64,000 nt of DNA, from positions 62,001 through 126,000 of the forward strand of contig VGZC01000003.1 of the NCBI GenBank assembly GCA_016872725.1. Direction: 5' to 3'. The notes under the pieces were generated by a model, which had not been told where the DNA came from, did no database searches, and saw only the letters and a program-made list of their open reading frames with translations. This document shows positions 45,923 to 55,324 of this stretch, in pieces. Numbering within the stretch: position 1 is the first letter of the stretch; every line of letters begins with the position of its first letter. The DNA comes from Planctomycetota bacterium (lineage in GTDB: Bacteria; Planctomycetota; Planctomycetia; Pirellulales; Pirellulaceae). The translations under genes were made by a program, and so were the position numbers.

Positions 45923-46966
45923 TCAGAACAAGGGCCGCTGCGAAAGGTCGTTCGGAGGCGAGCCGCCCTCGGGGCGCGCGACGCCAAGATGGTTGTAGGC
46001 GCGGGGCAGGACCATCCGACCGCGCGGCGACCGTACGACGAATTCCGACCGCAGCAGGAACGGTTCGACCTCGTCCTCGAGCGTATCCGACGCCACGTTC
46101 ATCGTGTGCGCGATCGCCTCGATGCCCGCCGGACCGCCTCCGAAAACGCGGATCAGCGTTTCGAGATAACGGCGGTCCTGTTTGCCGAGTCCGAGTCCGT
46201 CGACTCCGATCATCGTCATCGCCGTGCGGGCGACGTCGAGCGAGATGCGTCCGTCGGCGCGGCTTTGCGCGTAGTCCCGCACCCATCGCAACAGGTTGTT
46301 GGCGATGCGCGGCGTGCCTCGGCTGCGCGACGCCAATTCATCGGCCGCGTCCCCGTCGATGGCGACCGCCAACTTCGCCGCGCTCCGCTGGATGATCCGG
46401 CTCAGGTCGTCCGCGTCGTAGAAGTCGAGGTGTTCGCGGATCTGGAATCGGTCGCGGAGCGGCGCCGACAGCATGCCGGCCCGCGTCGTGGCGCCGATCA
46501 ACGTGAACGGTTTCAGAGTCAGATTGATGGTGCGCGCGTTGATGCCCTCGCCGAGAATGATGTCGAGCCGGAAGTCCTCCATGGCGGTATAGAGGTATTC
46601 CTCGACGGCCGTCGGGAGCCGGTGGATCTCGTCGATGAACAAGACCGATCGTTCCTCGGCATTGGTCAAGTAGGGGATCAGGTCGCGCGGCGCCTTGAGG
46701 AGCGGGCCCGACGTGGTCTTGATCGCGACGCCCAGTTCATTGGGGATGCACGCGGCCAGCGTGGTCTTTCCCAGCCCGGGAGGGCCATCGAACAGAATAT
46801 GTCCGACCGCTTCGCCCCGCCGCCGCGCCGCTTCGACGCCGATATGGAGCCGTTCGAGCACTTCCCGTTGCCCCACGACCTCGCCGAAGCGTTGCGGCCG
46901 AAGCCGCGTATCCTCCTCATCGATCGGCCGATCGGCGGGCTCGCGGATGGTCGTTTCGCGTTTCAT
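45923..46966 (-). CDS. ruvB: Holliday junction branch migration helicase RuvB
   Basis: 347 residues. AAA+ motor of the RuvAB complex. Walker A DGPPGLGKTTLAACIPNE, Walker B VLFIDEIHRLP, sensor 1 TLIGATTRAGMLSAPLRDRF, sensor 2 SRGTPRIANNLLRWVRDYA, and the C-terminal winged helix (PFLLRSEFVVRSPRGR). The N-terminus RPQRFGEVVGQ is normal. Last gene of the ispF-ruvC-ruvA-ruvB run, 83 bp after ruvA. Confidence 0.97.
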   Translation of the reverse strand: MKRETTIREPADRPIDEEDTRLRPQRFGEVVGQREVLERLHIGVEAARRRGEAVGHILFDGPPGLGKTTLAACIPNELGVAIKTTSGPLLKAPRDLIPYLTNAEERSVLFIDEIHRLPTAVEEYLYTAMEDFRLDIILGEGINARTINLTLKPFTLIGATTRAGMLSAPLRDRFQIREHLDFYDADDLSRIIQRSAAKLAVAIDGDAADELASRSRGTPRIANNLLRWVRDYAQSRADGRISLDVARTAMTMIGVDGLGLGKQDRRYLETLIRVFGGGPAGIEAIAHTMNVASDTLEDEVEPFLLRSEFVVRSPRGRMVLPRAYNHLGVARPEGGSPPNDLSQRPLF

Positions 46967-47049
46967 GAACGATCCTCATGCCGACCGATCGGTCGGGAAG
47001 CCGGAACGGCGCGGCGTCGGGAAACGGCTCGGAGCGCGGCGCAGGGCGG

Positions 47050-47688
47050 TCATGACGCGCTCCGCTCGAACGTGTTGCGGTAGATGGCCCGAAGCAGGTC
47101 CTCGACTTCCTTGAATTTCTCCTTCGTGTCGAGCGCCGCGTCGATCATGCGCCGCGCGTCGGCCTCGCTGTGCCCGAGCGTCAAGAGGGCCTCGAACGTC
47201 ATCTGCACAAGGTCCCTCGGCACATCCTGCCGCGACGGCTCGTCGTGGGACGAGACGAGCAATGCGAAACGGGACATTTTTCTGCGCAGCTTCGCGACGA
47301 CCCGTTCGGCCGTCGCGGGCCCGACGCCGGGGAGCGCGGACAGGCCTTTCGTGTCCTGTTGTTCGATCTGGACGGCCACGTCCCGCACCGGCCGAACCAT
47401 CGCCCGCAGGGCCTTCTTGACTCCCACGCCGTCGACCGAACAGAACATCTCGAAGAACTCGCGTTCGACAACGCTCAGGAATCCCACCAAACGCGGCGTC
47501 ATGCGGCCGCCGGCCGCGTTGCCCTCGATGTACTCGATCGTGTGCAGGCGAACGTCCTCGTTCAACCGGCCCTGGAGTCGGGATCGCACGAAGTCGGGTA
47601 CCAGCACCTCGTATTCGAACGGGCCGGCCTCGATGACCGCGTGGTCCTCTTCGACGGCAATGAGCTTCCCCGTGATCCGCGTTCTCAT
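47050..47688 (-). CDS. ruvA: Holliday junction DNA-binding subunit RuvA
   Basis: 212 residues. Domain I starts [20 protein letters not shown]. The helix-hairpin-helix part is [15 protein letters not shown] and [20 protein letters not shown]. The C-terminal domain III ([20 protein letters not shown]) contacts RuvB. The ATG at 47688 overlaps the ruvC stop (ATGA), so the longer open frame to 47916 is not used. Confidence 0.96.
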   Translation of the reverse strand: MRTRITGKLIAVEEDHAVIEAGPFEYEVLVPDFVRSRLQGRLNEDVRLHTIEYIEGNAAGGRMTPRLVGFLSVVEREFFEMFCSVDGVGVKKALRAMVRPVRDVAVQIEQQDTKGLSALPGVGPATAERVVAKLRRKMSRFALLVSSHDEPSRQDVPRDLVQMTFEALLTLGHSEADARRMIDAALDTKEKFKEVEDLLRAIYRNTFERSAS

Positions 47689-48194
47689 CCTTGCAGGGCC
47701 TTCCATGTCGTGGATTGACTGTAGTGGTGGCACAGCGCGATCGCCACGGCGTCGGCCACGTCGGCCGGGTGGGGCGGTTCGCGCAGTCCGAACTCGCGGC
47801 AAACGGCCGCCTGCATCTGATTCTTGGGAGCTCGACCCGATCCGGTCAACATCTTCTTGACATGCGTCGCCGCGTAATGGAAGACAGGCGAGGACGCCTG
47901 CGCGGCGGCGAGGCAAATGACGCCCCGCGCATGGCCCATCAGGATGGCCGTCCTGGGGCGGTCGTAGTGCGAATACAATTCCTCGATCGCGACCACCGCC
48001 GGACGGTACGTCGCCAGGAGCTCGCTCAGTCCGACATGGAGTTCCTGGAGTCGTCGTTCGATGGCTCCGCGCCCGCCGCGAATGACACCGGCCTCGACGA
48101 GTCGCGGGGCTCCGCCGTTCGCGGCGAGCACGCCGTAGCCCGTGATGTTCAAGCCCGGGTCGACGCCGACCACAATCCGTTCGCCTTCCTTCAT
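47685..48194 (-). CDS. ruvC: Crossover junction endodeoxyribonuclease RuvC
   Basis: 169 residues. Holliday junction resolvase with an RNase H fold. The four acidic catalytic residues are visible: first Asp in [14 protein letters not shown], Glu in [13 protein letters not shown], and the Asp pair near [15 protein letters not shown]. The start at 48194 lies 7 bp after the ispF stop and the stop overlaps ruvA by 4 nt. Confidence 0.96.
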   Translation of the reverse strand: MKEGERIVVGVDPGLNITGYGVLAANGGAPRLVEAGVIRGGRGAIERRLQELHVGLSELLATYRPAVVAIEELYSHYDRPRTAILMGHARGVICLAAAQASSPVFHYAATHVKKMLTGSGRAPKNQMQAAVCREFGLREPPHPADVADAVAIALCHHYSQSTTWKALQG

Positions 48195-48201
48195 CCGTGA
48201 T

Positions 48202-48753
48202 TCACCCGGTTCCCGGATCGGAGGCTCCGCGCGGAGCCGTCGCTTCGGACGTTCCGTCGAGCTCGCCGGGTCCGATCCATTCGAGTAAGACGACGCACTC
48301 CGCCACGATGGCCTCCTCGCGGCCGATCGGTCCCACACCCTCGCCGGTCTTCGCCTTGACGTTGATGCGCGCGGGCTCCACCGACAAGAGCTCGGCGATC
48401 CGTTCCTCCATGCGCCTCTTGTAAACGCCCAGCTTGGGCCGCTGCGCGAACAGGATACAGTCGATGTTGACGAGCGCGTAACCGGCCTCCCGAACCCGCT
48501 CGTACGCTTCTTCGAGAATATCGGCGGAATCCCGGCCGGCATTGGCCGGATCGGTGTCGGGAAACCGATCGCCGATGTCGCCCAGGGACGCGGCGCCCAG
48601 CAATCCGTCGGTGACCGCGTGCAGCAAGGCGTCCGCGTCGCTGTGCCCGACCAGGTGCCGGTCGAACGGAATCAGGCAACCGCCCAGCACCAGCGGACCG
48701 TGTTCGGCCAGCCGATGCGTATCGTGGCCAATGCCGATCCGAAGACGCGACAT
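48202..48753 (-). CDS. ispF: 2-C-methyl-D-erythritol 2,4-cyclodiphosphate synthase
   Basis: 183 residues from the ATG at 48753. Non-mevalonate isoprenoid enzyme. Signature RIGIGHDTHRLAEHGPLVLG with the Zn-binding D-x-H, HSDADALLHAVTDGLLGAAS, GDIGDRFPDTDP and KAKTGEGVGPIGREEAI. The frame is open upstream to 48876 but family similarity starts at MSRLRIGIG. No strong ribosome site is visible. The C-terminal tail after VVLLEWIG is about 20 residues longer than usual. First of the run with ruvCAB. Confidence 0.94.
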   Translation of the reverse strand: MSRLRIGIGHDTHRLAEHGPLVLGGCLIPFDRHLVGHSDADALLHAVTDGLLGAASLGDIGDRFPDTDPANAGRDSADILEEAYERVREAGYALVNIDCILFAQRPKLGVYKRRMEERIAELLSVEPARINVKAKTGEGVGPIGREEAIVAECVVLLEWIGPGELDGTSEATAPRGASDPGTG

Positions 48754-49024
48754 CGACAAGGAAAGAGGATCAACCGACACGGCGAGCGTTCCTGTCGAAC
48801 GGACGGTAATGGCCAGGCAGTCAAGGGCGCGTCGGCGACGTTCCTTCAACGTACGGATTCGATTCCGCGCCGACACGGCCGGTTATAACGGAACGCGTGT
48901 TCACCAACAACGCCGATCGGCCGTGAATCGCGGAGCGGCCGTCCCGGGCGTCGAGCGGTCCGCACGCGGCTTCCCTTTCCGAGTGCCTGGGCGGTCCGCG
49001 CCGCGCGGCCTATAATCGACGCGT

Positions 49025-50074
49025 ATGGCGATCATTGAAGTGAACGGCTTGAGCAAATCGTACCGGGTGTACCAGAAACCGGAAGGCCTGCTCGCGTCGT
49101 TCCGAGGTCTGTTCCACCGCACGTACCGCGACGTGCGCGCCGTGCGGGAAATCGACCTCGAGGTTCGGCAGGGCGAGTTTGTGGCCTTTCTGGGCCCGAA
49201 CGGCGCCGGCAAGACCACGACGCTCAAACTGCTGTCGGGCGTCATCAATCCGACGAGCGGTTCGGCGCGGGTCATGGGGCATGTGCCCTGGCGGCGCGAG
49301 AACGCGTACCGAAGGCGATTCGCGCTCGTCATGGGCCAGAAGAACCAGCTCTGGTGGGACTTGCCCGCCATCGAATCGTTCCGACTCCACCAGCGGATCT
49401 ACGGAGTCGAACCGGCCGCCTTCCACCGCAACTGCGACGAACTCACCGAATTGCTCGACATCCGCCCGCTGTTGCACCAGCCGGTGCGGGAGCTTTCGCT
49501 GGGCGAACGGATGAAGATGGAACTGACGGCCGCCCTGCTGCACGCGCCCGATGTGCTGTTCCTCGATGAACCGACGATCGGATTGGATGTCGTGGCCCAG
49601 CACCAGATCCAGACGTTCTTCCGCCATTACCAGGAACAGCGGCGGATCACGATCCTGTTGACGAGCCACTACATGAAGGATGTCGCGGCCCTCTGCCGGC
49701 GCGTCGTCATCATCGCGCGGGGCCGCATCCAGTACGACGGGTCGCTCGCCGGGATCATCGACCGGTTCAGCGGCTCGAAGATCGTGACGTTCCAATTCGC
49801 CGAGGGCCAATCGGCGGGCGACCTGTCCGCGTACGGGGAAATCGTCGAGTTGCGCGAACCGAAGGCTCGGCTGCGCATCGCGCGGAATGAAGTCCCGAGG
49901 GCGCTCGCCAAAGTACTCGCCTCGCACGCGGTCGCCGACGTTTCGGTCGAGGATCCTCCGCTCGAGGAGGTCATCGCCGACCTGTTCACCCAGGTGAACG
50001 GGAGACCGGCCGAACCGGATCGCGGCGATGCGGTCGGCGAGCCGATGGACGAGGTGGGCGGCGTGGTGCCGTAG
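49025..50074 (+). CDS. ABC-2 type exporter, ATP-binding protein
   Basis: 349 residues. Walker A FLGPNGAGKTTTLKLLSG, signature ELSLGERMKMELTAALLH (LSLGE in place of LSGGQ), Walker B VLFLDEPTIGLDVVAQ and switch His in LLTSHYMKDV. The C-terminal 110 residues are an extra domain typical of DUF990/YhaQ-type exporters. The next two genes are its permeases, at 0 and 3 bp distance. Substrate unknown; the neighbouring ebo-like genes suggest a small-molecule or lipid product. Confidence 0.93.
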   Translation: MAIIEVNGLSKSYRVYQKPEGLLASFRGLFHRTYRDVRAVREIDLEVRQGEFVAFLGPNGAGKTTTLKLLSGVINPTSGSARVMGHVPWRRENAYRRRFALVMGQKNQLWWDLPAIESFRLHQRIYGVEPAAFHRNCDELTELLDIRPLLHQPVRELSLGERMKMELTAALLHAPDVLFLDEPTIGLDVVAQHQIQTFFRHYQEQRRITILLTSHYMKDVAALCRRVVIIARGRIQYDGSLAGIIDRFSGSKIVTFQFAEGQSAGDLSAYGEIVELREPKARLRIARNEVPRALAKVLASHAVADVSVEDPPLEEVIADLFTQVNGRPAEPDRGDAVGEPMDEVGGVVP

Positions 50075-50965
50075 ATGATGGCCTTGCATGTCGAACAGCG
50101 CGCCTCGAACGGATCGCCGGGACACCGTCGCATGATTGCCCGCGTGAGAGTCTGGTGGACGATCCTCCGCATCGCGCTCGAGGACCGGCTCGTCTATCGA
50201 GGCGACTTCGCGCTGGGAACGCTCATGCGGTTCCTGCCGATCATCACGCAGATCTTCCTGTGGTCGGCGATCTTCGACGCGCTCGACCGCGGGCCCGCCG
50301 GCCCCTCGCGCATCGTCGGATATCAATTCGAGGACATGGTGGCGTATTACCTCTTGACGATGCTGGCCCGCGCGTTTTCGAGCATGCCGGGGCTCGCCTC
50401 GGGAATCGCGCTGCAGATCCGCAACGGCGAGATCAAGCGGTTCCTGGTCCAGCCGGTCGACCTGCTCGGGTTCCTCCTGCTGACGCGCGTCGCGCACAAG
50501 CTGGCCTATTATTCGGTCGCGGTCGGACCGTTCGCGCTCGTTTTCTTCCTGTGCCGCGGCTATTTCGTCCACGGATGGCCCGACGCCTCGACGATCGGGC
50601 TCTTCGCCCTGTCGCTCGTATTGAGCTTCCTCCTCGGTTTCTTCCTGGAGGCGTGCATCGGCCTGATGGGGTTCTGGCTTCTGGAAGTCGGATCGCTGCT
50701 GTTCATCTATATGCTTCTGAGTTTCTTCCTTTCCGGACACATGTTTCCGCTCGACATGCTCCCGCATCCGTGGCGCGAACTGGTCGATCTCTTGCCGCTT
50801 AAGTACCTCGCCTATTTTCCGGCCGCCGTTTTCCTCGATAAACTCGGCTCCGACGAGATCGCGAGGGGTGTCGTCGTCCAATGCGTTTGGTTGGCCGTCT
50901 TCATCGTGGCGTCGCGCATCGCCTTCCGGCGGGGTATCCGGCGATACAGCGCGTTCGGAGGATGA
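50075..50965 (+). CDS. ABC-2 family permease (first)
   Basis: 296 residues starting right after the ATPase stop; an internal ATG at 50132 gives a more usual N-terminus (MIARVRVWWTILRIALEDRL). Six membrane segments are visible (TLMRFLPIITQIFLWSAIFD through VVQCVWLAVFIVASRIAF). The sequence belongs to the ABC-2/DUF990 group, in which two different permeases pair with one ATPase. Confidence 0.88.
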   Translation: MMALHVEQRASNGSPGHRRMIARVRVWWTILRIALEDRLVYRGDFALGTLMRFLPIITQIFLWSAIFDALDRGPAGPSRIVGYQFEDMVAYYLLTMLARAFSSMPGLASGIALQIRNGEIKRFLVQPVDLLGFLLLTRVAHKLAYYSVAVGPFALVFFLCRGYFVHGWPDASTIGLFALSLVLSFLLGFFLEACIGLMGFWLLEVGSLLFIYMLLSFFLSGHMFPLDMLPHPWRELVDLLPLKYLAYFPAAVFLDKLGSDEIARGVVVQCVWLAVFIVASRIAFRRGIRRYSAFGG

Positions 50966-50968
50966 TCG

Positions 50969-51823
50969 ATGGAGTCGCCTCGGCGGTATCTGGGCATCCT
51001 GGGGGCGTTTGCCCGGAACAGTCTGATGCGCGACATGGCGTTCCGCGCCGATTTCCTGATCGAATGCGCGTCGTCCGTTTCGTGGGCTCTGATGAACGTC
51101 GGTTTGTACGCGATCATCTTCCGGCACACGCGGATGATCGGACACGACACGGGGTGGGGGCGCGACGAGTTCTTCGTTTTCATGGCGACGACATGGTTCG
51201 TCCACGCGATCGTCCAGGCGCTGTTCATGCCGAACGCCGAGGAATTCAGCGAGTTGATCCGGACGGGGAATCTTGACTTCGCCCTGCTCAAACCGATCGA
51301 TACGCAGTTCCTGGTCTCGTTCCGGAAAGTCGATTGGTCGGCCCTTTCGAACCTGCTTTCCGCGGGCCTGCTGCTCGCGATCAGCCTGCGCGGCCTCGCG
51401 CGGCGCGAACCGAATCCCCTGACGTTCGATCCGGTGACGCTCTTCCTCTATCCGTTCTACGTGATGTGCGGCGTCGCCATCCTCTACAGCGTCATGATCG
51501 CGCTGGCGTCAACGAGCATCTGGTTGGGGCGGAATCAGACGCTCTACGATTTCTGGTTCTACATCACGAACTTCTCGAGGTACCCGATGGAGATCTACCA
51601 GCGGGGATGGGGGAGGCCGCTCGGCGCGTTCTTCACGTTCATCGTACCGGTCCTGGTCGTCGTGAATGTCCCCGCGAGATTGCTGGCTCAACCGTTGGTT
51701 CCCCGCGCGTCCTGGGAATGGCCGTTGGCCGGCTTCACGGTCGTCGCGACCACCGGATCGCTGGCCGCGTCGCGCTGGGTCTTTCAACGGGCGTTGGCGA
51801 GTTACCGGAGCGCGAGCAGTTAG
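50969..51823 (+). CDS. ABC-2 family permease (second)
   Basis: 284 residues, 3 bp after the first permease. About six membrane segments (FRADFLIECASSVSWALMNV, FVFMATTWFVHAIVQALF, RLLAQPLVPRASWEWPLAGF). NLDFALLKPIDTQFLVSFRK is the cytoplasmic loop typical of this family (compare IKRFLVQPVDLLGFLLLTRV in the first permease, the same element). Completes a heteromeric exporter with the ATPase. Confidence 0.88.
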   Translation: MESPRRYLGILGAFARNSLMRDMAFRADFLIECASSVSWALMNVGLYAIIFRHTRMIGHDTGWGRDEFFVFMATTWFVHAIVQALFMPNAEEFSELIRTGNLDFALLKPIDTQFLVSFRKVDWSALSNLLSAGLLLAISLRGLARREPNPLTFDPVTLFLYPFYVMCGVAILYSVMIALASTSIWLGRNQTLYDFWFYITNFSRYPMEIYQRGWGRPLGAFFTFIVPVLVVVNVPARLLAQPLVPRASWEWPLAGFTVVATTGSLAASRWVFQRALASYRSASS

Positions 51824-51871
51824 CGCGGGTGGTTGCGAGGCCGGTCGGCGGGGCAGGGGAGGCCGTACGGA

Positions 51872-52846
51872 ATGACCGAGACAAGCAAACGACGGGGGAG
51901 GGGCGGGCTCCTGGCGTGGCTCCAGCTTTGCCGCGCGCCCAACGCGTTCACGGCCGTCGCGGACGTGATGATGGGCTACCTGGTCGCGCGGGGGAACTGG
52001 GAGCCGGCGATTCCGTTCGTCCTGCTCGTCCTGGCCGGCGCGGCACTCTACACGGCGGGCATCGTGCTCAACGATCTGTTCGACATCGACATCGATCGGC
52101 GCGAGCGTCCCGAGCGGCCTCTTCCGAGCGGACGCGTGTCGGTACGCGCCGCGCGGAGGCTCGGCGTGGGCCTCTTGGCGGCGGGATGCGCGCTGGCCGC
52201 GGCGGCTCCGCGGGCGTCGCCCGCGTTCGACGGTTCGCCATGGCTGCCCGGCGCGGTCGCCGCCGTGCTCGTCGCCGCGATCGTCGCGTACGACGTGGCC
52301 GCCAAGGATACGTGGCTCGGTCCGTTCGTCATGGGAAGTTGCCGCGCGCTCAACGCCCTCCTCGGCATGTCCGTCGCATCGATCGACGACTCGACGGGCC
52401 GTTTGCCCTGGGCGGCCGAGCACCTGTGCGTCGCGATCGGACTGGGCGTCTACGTCGCGGGAATCACGTGGTTCGGCCGATCCGAGGCCGGAACCAGCCG
52501 GCGCGCTAGGCTCGCCGCGGGACTCACCCTCATGATCGCCGGATGGGTACTTGTCGCAAGGCTCCCGAGCCTCGTTTCGCCCCACGCCGTCGCGCGGATT
52601 CCGGTGACCGAAGTTTGGTACCTGCTGCTCGCGCTCCTCGGGATTCCCGTCCTTCGCCGCGCCTTCGCGGCGATCACGCGCCCTGATTCGCGCCGCGTGC
52701 AGCTCGCCGTCCGGCAAGCGATCTGGTCGATCATCTGGCTCGACGCCGCCGTCGCGATCGTCGTCGCGCCGCCGGTTTTCGCGTTGACGATCGCCGGTCT
52801 GTTTCTCCCGATGATCCTCTTGGGGCGATGGGTCTATTCGACGTGA
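51872..52846 (+). CDS. UbiA-family prenyltransferase (EboC/SCO3242-like)
   Basis: 324 residues from the ATG at 51872, with GGGGAGG 9 nt upstream. Integral membrane enzyme with about eight helices. First Asp-rich motif NDLFDIDIDRRERPERPLPS, second motif YDVAAKDTWLGPFVMGSCRA. The length, the PERPLPSG motif and the two genes that follow fit the EboC branch rather than UbiA/MenA of quinone synthesis. It would transfer an isoprenoid chain to a small acceptor. Separated from the exporter by 48 bp. Confidence 0.85.
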   Translation: MTETSKRRGRGGLLAWLQLCRAPNAFTAVADVMMGYLVARGNWEPAIPFVLLVLAGAALYTAGIVLNDLFDIDIDRRERPERPLPSGRVSVRAARRLGVGLLAAGCALAAAAPRASPAFDGSPWLPGAVAAVLVAAIVAYDVAAKDTWLGPFVMGSCRALNALLGMSVASIDDSTGRLPWAAEHLCVAIGLGVYVAGITWFGRSEAGTSRRARLAAGLTLMIAGWVLVARLPSLVSPHAVARIPVTEVWYLLLALLGIPVLRRAFAAITRPDSRRVQLAVRQAIWSIIWLDAAVAIVVAPPVFALTIAGLFLPMILLGRWVYST

Positions 52847-52904
52847 ACCGCGCGCGGCGCGCCGGACACGGAAACCGGTTCACCGAACGGCGGGGAGCCA
52901 ACGC

Positions 52905-53750
52905 ATGCGATTGGGATACAACACGAACGGATTCCCGCACCACGATCTGCGCGATTGCCTCGCCATCCTGAGCGAAATCGGATACGCGAGCGTGGCGCTC
53001 ACGCTCGATCACCACGCGCTCAATCCGTTCGATGCGGACATCGCGTTTCAGGTCGCCGACGTGAGGCGGCGGCTTCGCGAGTACGGCATGGCGTCGTTTG
53101 TGGAGACCGGCGCGCGGTATCTGCTCGACCCGCGCCGCAAACACCAGCCCACCTTGCTCAGCGCGCGCTCCGAAGACCGCTCCCGACGCGTCGATTTCCT
53201 CCGCCGCGCGATCGATATCGCGGCCGACCTGGAAAGCGGGGGCGTCTCGCTCTGGTCGGGAGCCGCCGATGACGACGCGACCGGTCCACGCGCGCTCGAT
53301 CGGCTCTGCGGCACGCTCGAACCCGTTCTCGAACACGCCGAGCGGCGCGGTGTGGTTCTGGGTTTCGAGCCGGAACCGGGAATGGTGATCGCCACGCTCG
53401 CCGATTTCGAGAAGCTCCTCGGTCGTCTCGACTCCCCGCGGCTTCAATTGACCATGGATGTCGGCCACCTGCATTGCCAGGAGGAGGAACCGATCCCGGA
53501 CCGGATCGAGGCATGGCGCGATCGGATCGTCAATATCCATGTGGAGGACATGCGGCGCGGAACGCACGAGCATCTGATGTTCGGCGAAGGCGACATGGAG
53601 TTCGGGCCGATCCTTGCCGCTCTGCGCCGGATCGACTATCAAGGCGGAATGCACGTGGAGTTGAGCCGTCATGGGCACGCGGCGCCGGACGCGGCCCGGC
53701 GAGCCTATGCGTTCCTGCAACCGCTGGTTGCGATCGAGGACCGCGCATGA
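52905..53750 (+). CDS. Sugar-phosphate isomerase/epimerase-like TIM-barrel protein (EboE-like)
   Basis: 281 residues. AP-endonuclease-2/xylose-isomerase-like barrel. MRLGYNTNGFPHHDLRDCLA at the start; metal-site residues in VLGFEPEPGMVIATL (Glu), LTMDVGHLHCQ (Asp and His), RIVNIHVEDMRRGTHEHLMF (His) and GGMHVELSRHGHAAP (Glu). The arrangement is that of EboE. The stop overlaps the next start by 4 nt. Substrate not known. Confidence 0.85.
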   Translation: MRLGYNTNGFPHHDLRDCLAILSEIGYASVALTLDHHALNPFDADIAFQVADVRRRLREYGMASFVETGARYLLDPRRKHQPTLLSARSEDRSRRVDFLRRAIDIAADLESGGVSLWSGAADDDATGPRALDRLCGTLEPVLEHAERRGVVLGFEPEPGMVIATLADFEKLLGRLDSPRLQLTMDVGHLHCQEEEPIPDRIEAWRDRIVNIHVEDMRRGTHEHLMFGEGDMEFGPILAALRRIDYQGGMHVELSRHGHAAPDAARRAYAFLQPLVAIEDRA

Positions 53751-55090
53751 ACCGATCCGTTGTCGTCCTATCCGTTCCGGGGCTGCGGGCTCGCGACGTC
53801 GACCGCATGCCGTCGCTGCGCGCGTTGAGCGCGCGGGGAGGACGGTCTCCGTTTGCCGCGTCATTCCCCGCCGTGACCTGGCCCGTGCACGCATCGATGG
53901 TCACCGGCGCCGCCCCCGACCGGCATGGAGTCGTCGCGAACGGGTTCTATTGGAGGGACAGACACGAAGTGGAAATGTGGACCGCGCCGAACCAAGTGGT
54001 TACGGCGCCGCAAGTGTGGGATGTGTTGCGCGCCCGCTGGCCGGAATGCAGATCGGCCGCCTGGTTTCCCATGCTGAGCAAGGGATCGACGGCCGACTAC
54101 GTCTGCATGCCGGCGCCCGTGCACAACCCCGATGGATCGGAGTCGCTCTGGTGTTACACGCGGCCGACCGGTCTTTACGGCGAGCTCCTCGAGTCGTTCG
54201 GCCATTTCCCCTTGAGGCATTTCTGGGGACCGATGGCCAATATCCAGTCGACGCGATGGATCGCCGAAACGGCCGTCTGGACCGCTCGGCGGTTTCGTCC
54301 CGACTTCTTCTTCATCTACCTTCCGCACCTCGACTACGCCGCGCAAAAGGACGGACCGGACAGTCCGGCCGCCGATCAGGCGGTCGCCGATCTCGACGGC
54401 GTGCTCCAACGCATGATCGGGGATTGGGAGTCGGCGATCGATCCCGAAAGACCCACGTGGCTCGTCGCGAGCGAATACGTGATCATGCCCGTCCACCATG
54501 TGTCGTATCCGAACCGCGTGCTGCGCGACGCGGGGCTCCTTCGCGTCCGGTCGACCGATCGCGGTGAAATGCTGGACTTCGAAACGAGCGAGGCATGGGC
54601 GCTCGTGGATCACCAGTTCTCGCACCTGTTCGTGCGCGATTCCGATCCCGCGATCGTGCGGCGGGTGGCGTCGATCTTCGAGCGCGTCGAGGGCATCGAC
54701 GAGGTGCTTGTCGGCGCCGACCGAGCACGGCGCTCGATCGATTCGCCCCGGGCGGGAGACGTCGTGTTGATTTCGTCGGCGGGCAGTTGGCAGGCATACT
54801 ATTGGTGGCTCGACGACCGGAACGCGCCGGCGTTCGCGCGGACCGTCGATATCCATGCCAAGCCCGGATACGACCCGGTCGAGCTGCATTTCGATCCGGC
54901 CACGCGCGGCATCCCGCTCGACGCACGCCTGGTCCGGGGTTCGCACGGCGCGCCGGTCACCGGTGAGGACCAGACGGGCGTGCTCGTCTGTTCGCGGGAC
55001 GGCGTCTTGCAGGGTGAACGGATGATCGATCGCGATCTCTTCGCGTTGGTGCTTGACCAATTCGCCGGAGACCAGGGCCCCCTACGGTAA
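53747..55090 (+). CDS. Type I phosphodiesterase/nucleotide pyrophosphatase-like protein (EboF-like)
   Basis: 447 residues, ATG overlapping the preceding stop. Alkaline-phosphatase superfamily. FPAVTWPVHASMVTGAAPDR carries the Thr nucleophile; HGVVANGFYWRDRHEVEMW, HFPLRHFWGPMANIQSTRWI and PDFFFIYLPHLDYAAQKDGP are EboF-style motifs. The usual first metal Asp (VDGLRP) reads VPGLRA, and another metal region shows SEYVIMPVHHVSYPN where DHG is expected, so activity may be altered. It ends the eboC-eboE-eboF-like run. Confidence 0.85.
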   Translation: MNRSVVVLSVPGLRARDVDRMPSLRALSARGGRSPFAASFPAVTWPVHASMVTGAAPDRHGVVANGFYWRDRHEVEMWTAPNQVVTAPQVWDVLRARWPECRSAAWFPMLSKGSTADYVCMPAPVHNPDGSESLWCYTRPTGLYGELLESFGHFPLRHFWGPMANIQSTRWIAETAVWTARRFRPDFFFIYLPHLDYAAQKDGPDSPAADQAVADLDGVLQRMIGDWESAIDPERPTWLVASEYVIMPVHHVSYPNRVLRDAGLLRVRSTDRGEMLDFETSEAWALVDHQFSHLFVRDSDPAIVRRVASIFERVEGIDEVLVGADRARRSIDSPRAGDVVLISSAGSWQAYYWWLDDRNAPAFARTVDIHAKPGYDPVELHFDPATRGIPLDARLVRGSHGAPVTGEDQTGVLVCSRDGVLQGERMIDRDLFALVLDQFAGDQGPLR

Positions 55091-55303
55091 TTGGCGGAAG
55101 GCCGGGGGGCGTCGCGGAGTTCCATCACCGAGGCCGCATAGGGGGAGCAGGGGCAGTCCGGATTTCGGTTCCATTGGCCCCGGCACTCGTCGCCGCCGCG
55201 CCGCAAGGCGTGCTTTCGAACGCTGGGACCCGGAGAACGGGGCCGTCCAGGCCGTGCTCGTCGATTCACCGGCAACCGGATCGCTCACCGGCCGCGAAAG
55301 TCG

Positions 55304-55322
55304 CTGATCGCTCCGCGATCAG
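55304..55322. repeat. Perfect 8-bp hairpin
   Basis: CTGATCGC and GCGATCAG around a 3-nt loop (TCC), just left of the Rhs relic. No U-tract. It may mark an insertion boundary. Confidence 0.4.
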
Positions 55323-55324
55323 CC

